From the NCBI GenBank assembly GCA_022839045.1, contig JALHDI010000050.1, positions 1-19,861 of the forward strand: a DNA stretch of 19,861 nucleotides, given 5' to 3'. Shown here piece by piece: positions 1 to 7,981 of this stretch. The position numbers were made by a program, and so were the translations under genes. The notes under the pieces are model-generated. The model had not been told where the DNA came from, ran no database searches, and saw only the letters and a list, made by a program, of their open reading frames with translations. Positions within the stretch are counted from its first letter, which is position 1. Each line of letters begins with the position of its first letter. The DNA is from Sporomusaceae bacterium. Lineage in GTDB: Bacteria > Bacillota_C > Negativicutes > Sporomusales_B > UBA7701.

Positions 1-483
1 TCACGCCCTCGGGCGCGGCGATCAGCTTGGGATCACGGCAGGAGCCCCACCGCATCGCCACGACGCGCTTTCCGTCTGCATCAAGGATGCGCCGGTTCGA
101 CGCCACCCGCTCAACCCGCCCCGTCCCCAGCCCGATCTGCGTGATGGTCTGCGCAGTGGGAAGCGCCGCGCGGACGGCCTCGGTGATGCGCCCGAGAGCC
201 AGGCGGTCCGCCTCTGGATTCGACATGCGCCCGCCCAGCCCCTGCTCGGCCAGCCAACGGTTCGCGAGGACCGCGTCGCCCGTGATGGCCGTGTGATGGG
301 AGCAGATGGTCACGCGCACCCCGCAGCGATCCATGGTGGCGACCATCTGGTCGGGCTCCTGGCTCGGTAGCCAGATCTTCCCGTATGGGCCGAAGTGCCC
401 ATGGGTGTCCACGATGGGGTGGTCGGTTTGCGGTCCGCTCAGGACCGCCTCGGCGAGTGGCGAGATCCGGGCGGCCGCCGTCA
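1..483 (-). other. Foreign-looking in-frame tail: amidohydrolase-like then ceramidase-like fragments
   Basis: Read on the minus strand in the frame of the radical SAM gene, this stretch first gives DHPIVDTHGHFGPYGK, followed by a segment ending GDAVLANR. That looks like the N-terminus of an amidohydrolase-2 type TIM-barrel enzyme, with its HxH metal motif. It then gives SNPEADRLALGRITEAV and VERVASNRRILDADGK, which resemble part of a neutral/alkaline ceramidase-like protein. Neither domain is complete, and neither belongs with a radical SAM lipoyl synthase. The exact joints are uncertain: the first is near 475-490, the second roughly 240-270. A chimeric contig end is the simplest explanation. 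The family calls are from memory of motifs and are moderate at best. Confidence 0.5.
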
Positions 484-1381
484 GCGGCCGCGGGTAGTTA
501 TACAACACCCCGCCGGGGCGCTCGTTGTAGTAAGGGCGGTTGCAGTCCGGGCAGCCGCTCGTGCGGAACGCCGTTCCGTCGTCCAGCAGCCCGGCCAGGT
601 CGTCGACCGCGAACCCGCTTATCCTGCCGTCGCGGCAGATTATCGCCTCCCGGCCGTATCCCCGGCGCAGCAGCTGGTGAGCCACCTGGACCCGCCGGTA
701 CTGCCCGACGGGCGGCGCGGTCCGGCCGGACCAGGCCGTGCCCTTTACGGGCGTGAAGGCGAACAGCCCTACCGTCACGCCTTTTTCTATGCAGGCCGCC
801 AAAGTGTCGGCTATCTCTTCCTCCGTCTCGCCCAGGCCGACGATGAGATGGGTCGTGACCCTTCCCGGCAAAGCGGCGGCGCACTCGGCCAGCAGCTTCC
901 ACCGGTCGCGCCAGTCGCCTTCCTTGGCTGCCCGGTACGCCGCCGGCGTGGCGGCGTCCAGCGCCACGCAGATGCGGTCGGCGCCGGACACAATCAGCCG
1001 CCGCGCGTCGTCCACCGTCTCCAGGCTGCTGGACACGCACACCGGCACCAGGCTGAGAGCGCTTAAGGCGGCCACCGCCTCCGCCGCCCGTTCCCGGTCG
1101 CCGTAGTCGTGCACGACCTGTAGGCAGGCCCGTCTGATCCGGCCGGCGACATAGGCGGCGTCGATGCCGATGATCGCCCCGGCCGCCTCCGTCGCCGGCC
1201 AGGTAACGCGCGACAGCATGTTCGCCCTCGCGCCGCTCTCCCGGGCCTGGGTGCAAAAGCGGCAGTTATTGCGGCATTTTTCCCCCAGCATCACATAGGC
1301 GGTGGTCGGCGGCGCCTCGCTCCGCGTCGCCCGGCCGGCGACGGCGGCTGCGGTCCCCGTCGACAGCCTCCAGAACTTCAT
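1..1381 (-). CDS. Radical SAM protein, probable LipS-type lipoyl synthase subunit; 3' part chimeric, runs off the window
   Basis: The frame opens with ATG at 1381 and has no stop before the left edge. Residues 1 to about 300 form a radical SAM protein. The CX3CX2C cluster motif is C36-RNN-C40-RF-C43, followed by an LSRVTWP segment. A second cysteine pair, C277 and C280 (GCPDCNRPYYNERPGG), lies near the expected C-terminus and may bind an auxiliary cluster. The gene overlaps the preceding radical SAM gene by four bases (ATGA), so the two are translationally coupled, and both follow gcvPB. Two biotin-synthase-like radical SAM proteins beside glycine cleavage genes fit the LipS1/LipS2 lipoyl synthase first shown in Thermococcus; this assignment is by family memory and context. 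After about residue 300 (near base 484) the reading frame changes to unrelated sequence, described separately. The true stop is probably lost. Confidence 0.75.
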   Translation of the reverse strand, partial: MKFWRLSTGTAAAVAGRATRSEAPPTTAYVMLGEKCRNNCRFCTQARESGARANMLSRVTWPATEAAGAIIGIDAAYVAGRIRRACLQVVHDYGDRERAAEAVAALSALSLVPVCVSSSLETVDDARRLIVSGADRICVALDAATPAAYRAAKEGDWRDRWKLLAECAAALPGRVTTHLIVGLGETEEEIADTLAACIEKGVTVGLFAFTPVKGTAWSGRTAPPVGQYRRVQVAHQLLRRGYGREAIICRDGRISGFAVDDLAGLLDDGTAFRTSGCPDCNRPYYNERPGGVLYNYPRPLTAAARISPLAEAVLSGPQTDHPIVDTHGHFGPYGKIWLPSQEPDQMVATMDRCGVRVTICSHHTAITGDAVLANRWLAEQGLGGRMSNPEADRLALGRITEAVRAALPTAQTITQIGLGTGRVERVASNRRILDADGKRVVAMRWGSCRDPKLIAAPEGV

Positions 1382-2241
1382 AATACGCAGCACTCTCCTC
1401 GTCCGACGGCGGCCATGCCAAGGCTTGCGGCCAGCCTTACCGCGGCGGGTGTAGGATTGACGATCGCGTTGAACCCCAGCCGCACCGCCGCCTGATCCAG
1501 GGTATCGCGGTAGCGGCCTCCCGGCCGCATGCAGCCCAGGCGGACAGGCACATCCGGAAACAACTGCCGGGCGGCGGCCATGACGGCCAGCACCGCGGCG
1601 ATGGCGGGCGGTTTGCACGCGGCGTAGCGCGTGCCCCTGGTGGGGGTGAAAACGATCAGCGTCAGGCTATCGGCGCCGAGCAACCTCAGCAGCGCCAACG
1701 CCTGGTATTCGCCGCGGATCTCGCCGCCGTGCAGGCCGACGCAGACGTGCGGCGCCACCCGGCAGCGCGCCCTGAGCTTGTGATAGCAGGCGGCGTAATC
1801 GGCCACCGTCCGGTCGAGGCCGAAAACCTCGCGGATGGTGTCGTCGGCGCCGACGAAATCGAACGATACCGTGTCAGCCAGCGGGGCAACGACGTCGATA
1901 TCGGCGTCGGCCACCAGCCCGGTATGAAGGTTGAAGCGGCGGCCCGGCTTGAGCTCGGTCAGCCGCGCGGCATGCGCGGCCAGCGGCACGCTGCCCCCGG
2001 CCGTGCAGCCGCCGCTGATGAGGCAGCTGGGCCCAAGCTCTTCACCCCGGCCGGCCACCGCCGCCAGCGGCGTCATCCTCTTTAGGTACACCCCGCCGCA
2101 GTGGGCGCAGTCGAGGTCGCATTCCCCGCCGGTCACGCTCACGGCGGTCGTCTGCGCCGGATAGTGCAGCGCGATGGCGGGGGGGAAATTCTCCTCCCTG
2201 ATGGCCCAGCACTTCGCCGCCAGATCGTCTAAGCCTTCCAT
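1378..2241 (-). CDS. Radical SAM protein, probable LipS-type lipoyl synthase partner
   Basis: This 287-residue protein has the radical SAM CX3CX2C motif at C41-DLD-C45-AH-C48, just after VSVTGG, on a biotin-synthase-like half barrel. It ends in GECCVL, with cysteines 284 and 285 that could ligate a second cluster. Its ATG lies inside the last codons of gcvPB (13-base overlap), and its stop overlaps the next radical SAM start by four bases. The three genes are therefore almost certainly translated together. In archaea and some anaerobic bacteria a pair of such proteins (LipS1 and LipS2) replaces LipA, inserting the two sulfurs of lipoate on an octanoyl carrier protein such as GcvH. The operon position supports that role here. 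Which of the two it is cannot be decided without alignment, and other radical SAM chemistry is not excluded. Confidence 0.75.
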   Translation of the reverse strand: MEGLDDLAAKCWAIREENFPPAIALHYPAQTTAVSVTGGECDLDCAHCGGVYLKRMTPLAAVAGRGEELGPSCLISGGCTAGGSVPLAAHAARLTELKPGRRFNLHTGLVADADIDVVAPLADTVSFDFVGADDTIREVFGLDRTVADYAACYHKLRARCRVAPHVCVGLHGGEIRGEYQALALLRLLGADSLTLIVFTPTRGTRYAACKPPAIAAVLAVMAAARQLFPDVPVRLGCMRPGGRYRDTLDQAAVRLGFNAIVNPTPAAVRLAASLGMAAVGRGECCVL

Positions 2242-3680
2242 CTCACCACCGGCTTGCGGGCGGCGGTCGCCTCGTCGAGCCGCCCCACCACAGTGGTGAC
2301 CGGGGCGTTTTTCACCTTGGCGGCGTCCTCCTCCGCCTCATCGGCTATCTTCAGCATGACGGCGATGAAATCGTCGAGCGTCTCCTTGCTCTCCGTCTCG
2401 GTCGGCTCGATCATCAGCGCCTCCTCGACGATCAGCGGGAAGTAGATGGTCGGCGGATGATAGCCGTAGTCGAGGAGCCGCTTGGCGATGTCCAGCGTCC
2501 TCACACCGTAAGGTTTCTGGTTTTTCGAGGTCAGCACGCACTCATGCATGCAGAAGCGCTCGAAAGGCGAATGATACTTCTCTTTCAGCTTGCTCAGGCA
2601 GTAGTTGGCGTTCAGCACGGCGTCCTCGCTGGCCGCCTTGAGCCCGTCGGGGCCCATGGCCCGGATATAGGCGTAGGCGCGGACGATTACCCCGAAATTG
2701 CCGTAAAAAGACTGCACCTTGCCGATCGACAACGGCCGGTCGTGGTCGAGGCGGTACTTGCCGCCCTCGGCCACGATCACCGGCGCGGGCAGGAAGGGGA
2801 TCAGCTCCTTCTTGACGCCTACCGGCCCCGAGCCCGGGCCGCCGCCGCCGTGGGGAGTGGCGAACGTCTTGTGGAGGTTGAAATGGATGACGTCGAAGCC
2901 CATGTCGCCCGGGCGGGAGATGCCCATGATGGCGTTGGTGTTCGCACCGTCGTAGTACAGCAGGCCGCCGGCGGCGTGGACGATGTCGGCCACCTCGCGG
3001 ATATTTTTCTCGAACAGGCCCAGCGTGCTGGGGTTGGTCAGCATCAGGGCGGCGGTGTCCGGGCCGACGGCGGCGCGCAGCGCCTCGAGGTCGACGGCGC
3101 CGTCCGGGTGGGATTTGATCTCGACCGTTTCCAGCCCGCATACCGCGGCGGTGGCGGGATTGGTGCCATGGGCCGAGTCGGGGACGATGACCTTGGTCCG
3201 GTTCTCGCCGCGATGGCGGTGATAAGCGCGGATAAGCTTGATGCCGGTCAGCTCGCCGTGGGCGCCGGCCGCGGGCTGCATCGTCACCGCGTCCATGCCG
3301 GCGATCTCCGCCAGGTAGCCCTCCATCGCCGCGAGCATCTCCAGCGCGCCCTGCACCGACGCCTCGTCCTGGAGGGGGTGGATGGCGGCGAAGCCGCTCA
3401 TGCGGCACGCATCCTCGTTGATCTTCGGGTTATATTTCATCGTGCATGAGCCGAGGGGGTAAAAGCCCGAATCGACGCCGAAATTGCGCTGCGACAGGGC
3501 GGTATAGTGGCGCATCAGCTCCAGCTGGCTGACCGTGGGCAGGGCGGCCGGCGTCTTGCGCCGGAAGGCGTCGGGGACAAGGGCGGCCGCGTCGGGGGCG
3601 GGGACGTCGCAGGCCGGCAAATCGACCGCGCGGCGGCCGGGCTGGCCCATCTCGAATATAAGCTCCTTGGCCTTTCTCAT
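2229..3680 (-). CDS. gcvPB: Glycine dehydrogenase (decarboxylating), subunit 2 (P-protein beta half)
   Basis: The product is 483 residues, the normal size for GcvPB. With GcvPA it forms the PLP-dependent P-protein, which decarboxylates glycine and passes the aminomethyl group to the lipoyl arm of GcvH in the cytoplasm. Visible marks are [14 protein letters not shown] near residue 75, [21 protein letters not shown] and the PLP lysine motif [17 protein letters not shown], with Lys271 as the Schiff-base residue. An upstream in-frame ATG at 4022 lies deep inside gcvPA. I chose 3680 because [10 protein letters not shown] is the family N-terminus and its ATG overlaps the gcvPA stop by four bases (ATGA). 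The 3' end overlaps the following radical SAM gene by 13 bases. No damage is visible. Confidence 0.97.
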   Translation of the reverse strand: MRKAKELIFEMGQPGRRAVDLPACDVPAPDAAALVPDAFRRKTPAALPTVSQLELMRHYTALSQRNFGVDSGFYPLGSCTMKYNPKINEDACRMSGFAAIHPLQDEASVQGALEMLAAMEGYLAEIAGMDAVTMQPAAGAHGELTGIKLIRAYHRHRGENRTKVIVPDSAHGTNPATAAVCGLETVEIKSHPDGAVDLEALRAAVGPDTAALMLTNPSTLGLFEKNIREVADIVHAAGGLLYYDGANTNAIMGISRPGDMGFDVIHFNLHKTFATPHGGGGPGSGPVGVKKELIPFLPAPVIVAEGGKYRLDHDRPLSIGKVQSFYGNFGVIVRAYAYIRAMGPDGLKAASEDAVLNANYCLSKLKEKYHSPFERFCMHECVLTSKNQKPYGVRTLDIAKRLLDYGYHPPTIYFPLIVEEALMIEPTETESKETLDDFIAVMLKIADEAEEDAAKVKNAPVTTVVGRLDEATAARKPVVRWKA

Positions 3681-5023
3681 GATACCGCCTCCACTGTCCG
3701 CACCAGGCGGTCGATCTCCGCCCTGGTGCGTTTCTCGGTCACGCACACCAGCATGCAACCGGCCAGCTCGGGGTAATAGCGGCCGAGGTCGAGGCCGCCG
3801 ATGATCTTCTCCTCGAACAGGGCGGCGTTGATCTCCGCCACCGGTTTGGCGCAGCGGACGACGAACTCCTTGAAGAACGGGGCGCCGAACACCGGCCGGC
3901 AGCCCTGGAGCTTCGTCAGGGAATCGTAGGCGTAGCGGGCCTTCTTGAGGCACAGTTCGGTCACCTCGCGGAAGCCTTCGCGGCCTACCGCGGTAAGGTA
4001 CACCGCCGCCGCCAGCGAGCACAGCGCCTCGTTCGAGCAGATATTGGACGTCGCCTTCTCGCGACGGATATGCTGCTCGCGGGCCTGGAGCGTCAACACG
4101 AAGCCGCGGGTGCCCTCGAAGTCGGTCGTCTGGCCGACGATGCGGCCGGGCATCCGGCGCATCAACTTCTCGGTCGCTGCGAAGAAGCCCAGATAAGGGC
4201 CGCCGTACGAGACCGGCAGACCGAGCGGCTGCCCTTCGCCGACGACGATATCGGCGCCGAGATTGCCGGGAGCTTCCAGCACCCCCAGCGCCACCGGGTC
4301 GGCGGCCACGACCAGCAGCGCGCCGGCGGCGTGGGCCAGCCCGGCGGCCGCCGCCACATCCTCCAGGCAGCCGAAGAAATTGGGCGTCTGGAGGATCACC
4401 GCCGCCGTCGCCGGCCCCACGAGGGGGCCGAGGGCGGCGGCATCCGTCGCGCCGTCCGCGAACGGCGCTTCCTTCACGGCGATTCCCCGGTCGACGGCGT
4501 AGGTGCCGAGAATGGTCCGGTAGTGGGGATGGACGGCTCGCGCCACCACCACCTCGCCCCGCCCGGTCGCGGCGCAGGCCATCATCGCCGCTTCGGCAAG
4601 GGCGGTGCCGCCGTCATAGATCGATGCATTGGCCACCTCCATGCCGGTGATCTCGCAGACCATGCTCTGATATTCCCACAGCGCCTGCAGGTAGCCCTGG
4701 GAAATCTCCGGCTGGTACTGAGTATAGGCGGTATAGAACTCCGAGCGGCCGATGACATGGTCGACCACGCTCGGCACATAGTGGTCATACGCTCCGGCTC
4801 CCAGAAAGCAGGCATATTCGTCCAGGTTGGCGTTCCTGGCGGCCAGAGCCTGCAAATGGCGGGCCAGTTCAGGCTCGGCCATCGCCGTCGGCAGCGCCAG
4901 CGGCCGCGTAAGGCGCACCTCCGCAGGCACGTCGGCGAACAGTTCCTGCGTCGACCCGACGCCGATGGCGGCCAGCATGGCCCGCCGGTCGGCCCCGGTA
5001 TGCGGCAGGTAACTCCGCGTCAT
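3677..5023 (-). CDS. gcvPA: Glycine dehydrogenase (decarboxylating), subunit 1 (P-protein alpha half)
   Basis: The 448-residue product is the N-terminal half of P-protein in organisms with a split enzyme, and pairs with GcvPB. It starts [21 protein letters not shown]. It carries the family segments [52 protein letters not shown] and [12 protein letters not shown], and the late [19 protein letters not shown]. The ATG at 5023 is one base past the gcvH stop, with GGAGGGAGG about nine bases ahead. A longer in-frame start at 5101 would read back through gcvH and is rejected. The gene is intact and of normal length; regulation comes from the upstream glycine riboswitch. Confidence 0.97.
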   Translation of the reverse strand: MTRSYLPHTGADRRAMLAAIGVGSTQELFADVPAEVRLTRPLALPTAMAEPELARHLQALAARNANLDEYACFLGAGAYDHYVPSVVDHVIGRSEFYTAYTQYQPEISQGYLQALWEYQSMVCEITGMEVANASIYDGGTALAEAAMMACAATGRGEVVVARAVHPHYRTILGTYAVDRGIAVKEAPFADGATDAAALGPLVGPATAAVILQTPNFFGCLEDVAAAAGLAHAAGALLVVAADPVALGVLEAPGNLGADIVVGEGQPLGLPVSYGGPYLGFFAATEKLMRRMPGRIVGQTTDFEGTRGFVLTLQAREQHIRREKATSNICSNEALCSLAAAVYLTAVGREGFREVTELCLKKARYAYDSLTKLQGCRPVFGAPFFKEFVVRCAKPVAEINAALFEEKIIGGLDLGRYYPELAGCMLVCVTEKRTRAEIDRLVRTVEAVS

Positions 5024-5024
5024 G

Positions 5025-5414
5025 TTAGTGGCCTCCCTCCGCCGTGAACTTCTCGTAGCCGGCGGCGTCGAGCAGGCCGGCGAGCTCGCCGGGGTCGCCA
5101 AGTTCGATCACAACTATCCAACCGACGCCGTAGGGGTCGCCGTTGATCGTCTCCGGGGTATCGTTCAGCGCGTCGTTGATCGCCACTACCGTGCCGGAGA
5201 CCGGGGCGTAGATGTCGGACACCGCCTTCACCGACTCGACCACCGAAAAGCCCTGCCCGGCCTTCACGGCCGCGCCCACCGTCGGCACCTCGACGAAAAC
5301 CACGTCCCCGAGCTGGTGCTGGGCGAAATCGGTGATCCCCACCGTCGCCCGGTTGCCTTCCACCCTGACCCATTCGTGTTCACGCGAGTACTTGAGCTCC
5401 TGCGGAATATTCAT
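5025..5414 (-). CDS. gcvH: Glycine cleavage system H protein
   Basis: This 129-residue lipoyl carrier shuttles the aminomethyl group between P-protein, T-protein and dihydrolipoamide dehydrogenase. The lipoylation site is Lys63 in VVESVKAVSDIYAPVSG. The N-terminus KYSREHEWVRVEG and the ITDFAQHQLGDVVFVEVP segment are standard, and the length is typical. It starts three bases after the gcvT stop, with GAGAGGGG in the preceding codons as its ribosome binding site. No L-protein (dihydrolipoyl dehydrogenase) gene is visible in the window, so it must be encoded elsewhere. The downstream radical SAM pair may be what supplies the lipoyl group on Lys63. Confidence 0.97.
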   Translation of the reverse strand: MNIPQELKYSREHEWVRVEGNRATVGITDFAQHQLGDVVFVEVPTVGAAVKAGQGFSVVESVKAVSDIYAPVSGTVVAINDALNDTPETINGDPYGVGWIVVIELGDPGELAGLLDAAGYEKFTAEGGH

Positions 5415-5417
5415 TCG

Positions 5418-6515
5418 TTATTTCCCCTCTCTTTTATAAAATGGCCTTGGTATGACTTCGGCTGCCACGGCCTTACCGCGGATCTCGACAGCGACGCCGG
5501 TACCCGGCTTGGCGTACGCGGCCTCCACCAGCGCCATGCCGAGGTTCTTATCAAGCGTCGGCGCGTATGAGCCGGTCGTCACCGTCCCGATCCTCCGGCC
5601 GTCGGCCAGCACCGGATACTCCGCCCTCGCCACGCCGCGCTCGGTCAGCGCGAAGCCGGCGATCTTGCGCTGCGGCCCCGCCTCCAGCTGTGCGGCCAGC
5701 GCCGCCCGGCCGTTGAAATCCCCTTTGGCGAGGCTCACGAAGCGGGTCAGCCCCGCCTCCACCGGCGATATAGTCGGCGACAATTCATGGCCGTAGAGCG
5801 GCATACAGGCCTCGAACCGCAGCGTATCGCGGCAGCCCAGGCCGGCAGGCGCCAGCCCCAGCGGCTCTCCCGCCGCCATGAGCGCTTCCCACAGCGCGGC
5901 GGCGTCCTCCGTGCGGCAGTAAATCTCGAACCCGTCCTCGCCGGTATAGCCCGTGCGCGACACCATCACCCGCCGGCCGGCCACCTCGGCCGCCGGCAGA
6001 AACCAGTAATAGCCGAGCTTATCGAAAGGCGCGGCCGTCAGCTTCGCCAGGATGGCCTGGGCCGCCGGCCCCTGCAGCGCCAGCTCCGCCGTTTCCGCCG
6101 ACAGGTTCGCGAGCTTCACATTGAAACCCGCGCTGTTTTCCCGGAACCAGTCCCAATCCTTGGCGATATTGGCCGCGTTGATAACCAGCAGGTAATCCTC
6201 GGGGCCGTAGCGGTAGATGAGCAGATCGTCGACGGTTCCACCGTCCGGGTAGCACATCGGCGAATACTGCACCTGGTTATCAACCATCTTCGCCACATCG
6301 TTGGTCACCACCTTTTGCAGGTAGGCCAGCGTATCCGGCCCCTTCACCGCCACCTCCCCCATGTGGGAAACGTCGAACAGGCCCGCCTTCTCCCGCACCG
6401 CCCGGTGCTCGGCCAGGATGCCGGCGTACTGGACGGGCAGCAGCCAGCCGCCGAACTCGACGATCTTGCCGCCGTACTTCAGATGGGTCTCGTATAAGGG
6501 CGTCTTCTCGGCCAT
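5418..6515 (-). CDS. gcvT: Aminomethyltransferase (glycine cleavage T protein)
   Basis: The 365-residue, tetrahydrofolate-dependent T-protein releases ammonia from the aminomethyl-H-protein and makes methylene-THF. It starts MAEKTPLYETHLKYGGK, a typical T-protein N-terminus, and contains FDVSHMGEVAVKGPD, the folate-site segment GGTVDDLLIYRY, SRTGYTGEDGFEIYC, and EAGLTRFVSLAKGDF. The ATG at 6515 follows a run of six G and GAGA at good spacing. A longer in-frame start at 6644 adds 43 unrelated residues from the riboswitch leader and is rejected. It is the first gene of the gcv operon and lies about 175 bases downstream of the riboswitch terminator. Confidence 0.97.
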   Translation of the reverse strand: MAEKTPLYETHLKYGGKIVEFGGWLLPVQYAGILAEHRAVREKAGLFDVSHMGEVAVKGPDTLAYLQKVVTNDVAKMVDNQVQYSPMCYPDGGTVDDLLIYRYGPEDYLLVINAANIAKDWDWFRENSAGFNVKLANLSAETAELALQGPAAQAILAKLTAAPFDKLGYYWFLPAAEVAGRRVMVSRTGYTGEDGFEIYCRTEDAAALWEALMAAGEPLGLAPAGLGCRDTLRFEACMPLYGHELSPTISPVEAGLTRFVSLAKGDFNGRAALAAQLEAGPQRKIAGFALTERGVARAEYPVLADGRRIGTVTTGSYAPTLDKNLGMALVEAAYAKPGTGVAVEIRGKAVAAEVIPRPFYKREGK

Positions 6516-6688
6516 GAAACTCTCCCCCCTTGTAAATATAGGCTCTCTCTCGACCAGGATAATTATTAATAAGCGCGGCCGCTTCCTGCGGAATCGCTCC
6601 GGCGCGAATCCCCCGCGGTCAGAGCGTCCTCCCCGACGGCGCACCTTCGCCGCTATGCCATCTGCCGGCAGGAAGTTTCCCGCAGAAG
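6516..6688 (-). other. Untranslated leader between riboswitch terminator and gcvT
   Basis: This stretch separates the riboswitch terminator from the gcvT start. No coding sequence with a ribosome binding site is visible. Near 6539-6570 it holds an AT-rich island reading ATTAATAATTATCC on the minus strand, then TATATT. This could be a weak second promoter, but no good -35 box accompanies it. The ribosome binding site of gcvT is at the left end. Confidence 0.4.
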
Positions 6689-6729
6689 AAAAAACAGAGG
6701 CAAAAGAGCGTCCGCTCCTTTGTCTCTGT
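6689..6729 (-). terminator. Riboswitch-controlled intrinsic terminator before gcvT
   Basis: Read on the minus strand, 6729-6713 (ACAGAGACAAAGGAGCG) pairs with 6710-6694 (CGCTCTTTTGCCTCTGT) across a two-base loop. The stem is 17 positions with one mismatch and one G-U pair, and a six-U run follows (6694-6689). The 5' arm includes CAGAG, which is also the 3' side of the P1 stem of the second glycine aptamer. The terminator and the glycine-bound aptamer are therefore mutually exclusive, so glycine should allow read-through (an ON switch). Confidence 0.88.
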
Positions 6730-6890
6730 CCCTTTTACCTGAGAGATTCACCCGTCAGGGTTCTCCTTCGGCGGCGCTCGGCGGCGCACTCTCCAGAGTA
6801 TGGTCCGGCCATGGTCCTTCTGCCTGAGAGTTTAACAAAGGTTTTACTCCTTCGGCGCCGCTGACGCGGTCTCTCCCGTGGCCATCATCC
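6724..6890 (-). promoter_or_regulatory. Tandem glycine riboswitch upstream of gcvT
   Basis: Two glycine aptamers lie in series on the minus strand. The first, about 6890-6809, has GGGAGAGACCGC, GCCGAAGGAGTAAAACC and CTCTCAGGCAGAAGGACC, closed by GGCCA pairing with TGGCC. The second, about 6807-6724, has CTCTGGAGAGTG, GCCGAAGGAGAACCC and CTCTCAGGTAAAAGGGAC, closed by CTCTG pairing with CAGAG. Only a few bases link them. These are the conserved cores of the gcvT-type riboswitch. It senses glycine and switches the gcv operon through the terminator just downstream. I found no convincing -35/-10 pair ahead of it; the AT-rich stretch 6890-6910 may hold the promoter. Confidence 0.95.
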
Positions 6891-6990
6891 CTTATTTTGC
6901 TAATTAAATCCTTCGCTGCCGACCGCCCTTTTCCTGCGGCGCCGCGAAAAATCTTTATTTCACAAAGTCCGCGGGCAGATTACAAGACGC

Positions 6991-7770
6991 TCAGTAGCAC
7001 TGCGGCCGGCGGTCGGCGAACACCGGCATGCGCCGCCGGATCTCCTCCCCGGCGGCAAAGTCGACATCCGCGACGATGACCTCCTCGCCGGTTTCCGACC
7101 CTTCCGCCAACACCTCGCCCCACGGGTCGACGGCCAGCGAATGGCCGTAGAAAATGTTCGCCTCGTCGCGGCCGACCCGGTTGACGGCGACCACGAACAC
7201 CTGGTTCTCGATCGCCCGGGCGATGTTGAGCGCCCGCCAGTGCGTGCCCCGCGAAGCAGGCCACTCGGCGGGAACGAACAACGTCCGGCACCCTTCCAGG
7301 GCGAGGGCCCTCGGCAGCTCGGTAAAGCGCAGGTCATAGCAGATAATCATCCCGGCGGGGCCGAAGCTCAGCTCGAAAACCGCCCTGCTGTCGCCGGGAG
7401 CGAGGTAACGGTCTTCCTCCATCAGGCCGATGAGATGGATCTTGCTGTACTTGGCGACCACCGCGCCATCGGCGCCGATGGCGTAGCAGGTATTGTAGAC
7501 CCGTCCGTCGCGCGCCTCGGCGATCGACCCGCTGATGACCTCCACCCCGTGCCTGCGGGCGAACGCCGTCAGCATCGCCATCGTCGGGCCGTCGGCCGTC
7601 TCGGCCAGTCTGCCTATCGCGGCGAGCTTGTAGCCCGTCGTCCACATCTCCGGCAGCACGAACAGCTTCGCCCCGCGCGCCAGTCCCTCCGCAAGCATGG
7701 CCTCGGCCTTGCGGCGGTTGGCGGCCACGTCGCCGAGCGCGATATCCATTTGCAGCAGCGCAACCTTCAT
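6991..7770 (-). CDS. Carbon-nitrogen hydrolase, nitrilase superfamily (omega-amidase-like)
   Basis: The product is 259 residues, usual for single-domain nitrilase-superfamily amidases. The catalytic triad can be placed at Glu41 (VLPEMWTTGY), Lys110 (KYSKIHLIG) and Cys144 (MIICYDLRF). The family signature YNTCYAIGADG lies near residue 92 and NRVGRDEANIFYGHS in the last quarter. The enzyme should hydrolyse a small amide C-N bond in the cytoplasm; omega-amidase (2-oxoglutaramate or 2-oxosuccinamate) is the closest subgroup I can suggest, but the substrate is not readable. It stands alone: a strong hairpin separates it from the TTT operon upstream, and the riboswitch lies downstream. The ATG at 7770 follows GGGGAGGGGGAGAATGTC. 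An AT-rich patch at 7811-7826 could hold its -10 box. Confidence 0.9.
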   Translation of the reverse strand: MKVALLQMDIALGDVAANRRKAEAMLAEGLARGAKLFVLPEMWTTGYKLAAIGRLAETADGPTMAMLTAFARRHGVEVISGSIAEARDGRVYNTCYAIGADGAVVAKYSKIHLIGLMEEDRYLAPGDSRAVFELSFGPAGMIICYDLRFTELPRALALEGCRTLFVPAEWPASRGTHWRALNIARAIENQVFVVAVNRVGRDEANIFYGHSLAVDPWGEVLAEGSETGEEVIVADVDFAAGEEIRRRMPVFADRRPQCY

Positions 7771-7886
7771 GACATTCTCCCCCTCCCCGCCGCCAAGCGG
7801 CCGGCTATCCTAAAATATAATATACGCCGCCGGCGCCTATTTCCTGCCGTCGGCGCACGATAATTTCGATTACGCTGTATGACAAG

Positions 7887-7925
7887 CCAGAGGCGCCCGC
7901 GGCCGAAGCCGCAAGGCGCCTCTGG
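7887..7925 (-). terminator. Strong hairpin after the TTT operon, no U-tract
   Basis: CCAGAGGCGCC (7887-7897) and GGCGCCTCTGG (7915-7925) are perfect 11-base inverted arms. Inside them a second small stem, GCGGC/GCCGC, closes a CGAA loop. It sits 56 bases past the tctA stop and before the nitrilase gene. No run of U follows on either strand, so it may be a Rho-assisted end, an mRNA 3' stabiliser or a two-way structure rather than a classical intrinsic terminator. Confidence 0.55.
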
Positions 7926-7981
7926 TGAGGAGGGGGTTGTGAGAGGGGCTCTATACTTAGTAAAGGAACGGAAATCACGGG

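Noticed and set aside
484..491. NotI-like GCGGCCGC at the first chimera joint as a cloning scar
   Set aside because: Such octamers are common in this GC-rich sequence and no vector sequence is seen; kept only as possible microhomology.
498..1256. Minus-strand open frame of 252 residues inside the radical SAM gene
   Set aside because: It is in another frame of the same strand. The frame from 1381 has the radical SAM cysteine motif and overlaps the upstream gene as expected.
2457..5047. Long plus-strand open frames (about 330 and 325 residues) opposite gcvPB and gcvPA
   Set aside because: They lie antisense to clearly conserved genes, have no ribosome binding sites, and give arginine/glycine-rich, low-complexity translations. 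They are a by-product of high GC codon use.
6539..6570. Second promoter between the riboswitch and gcvT
   Set aside because: A TATATT hexamer is present, but there is no credible -35 box and the implied start would fall in the ribosome binding site.
7811..7826. TATAAT on the plus strand before the nitrilase gene
   Set aside because: No plus-strand gene follows and no -35 box is present. It is more likely part of the AT-rich promoter zone of the minus-strand gene.
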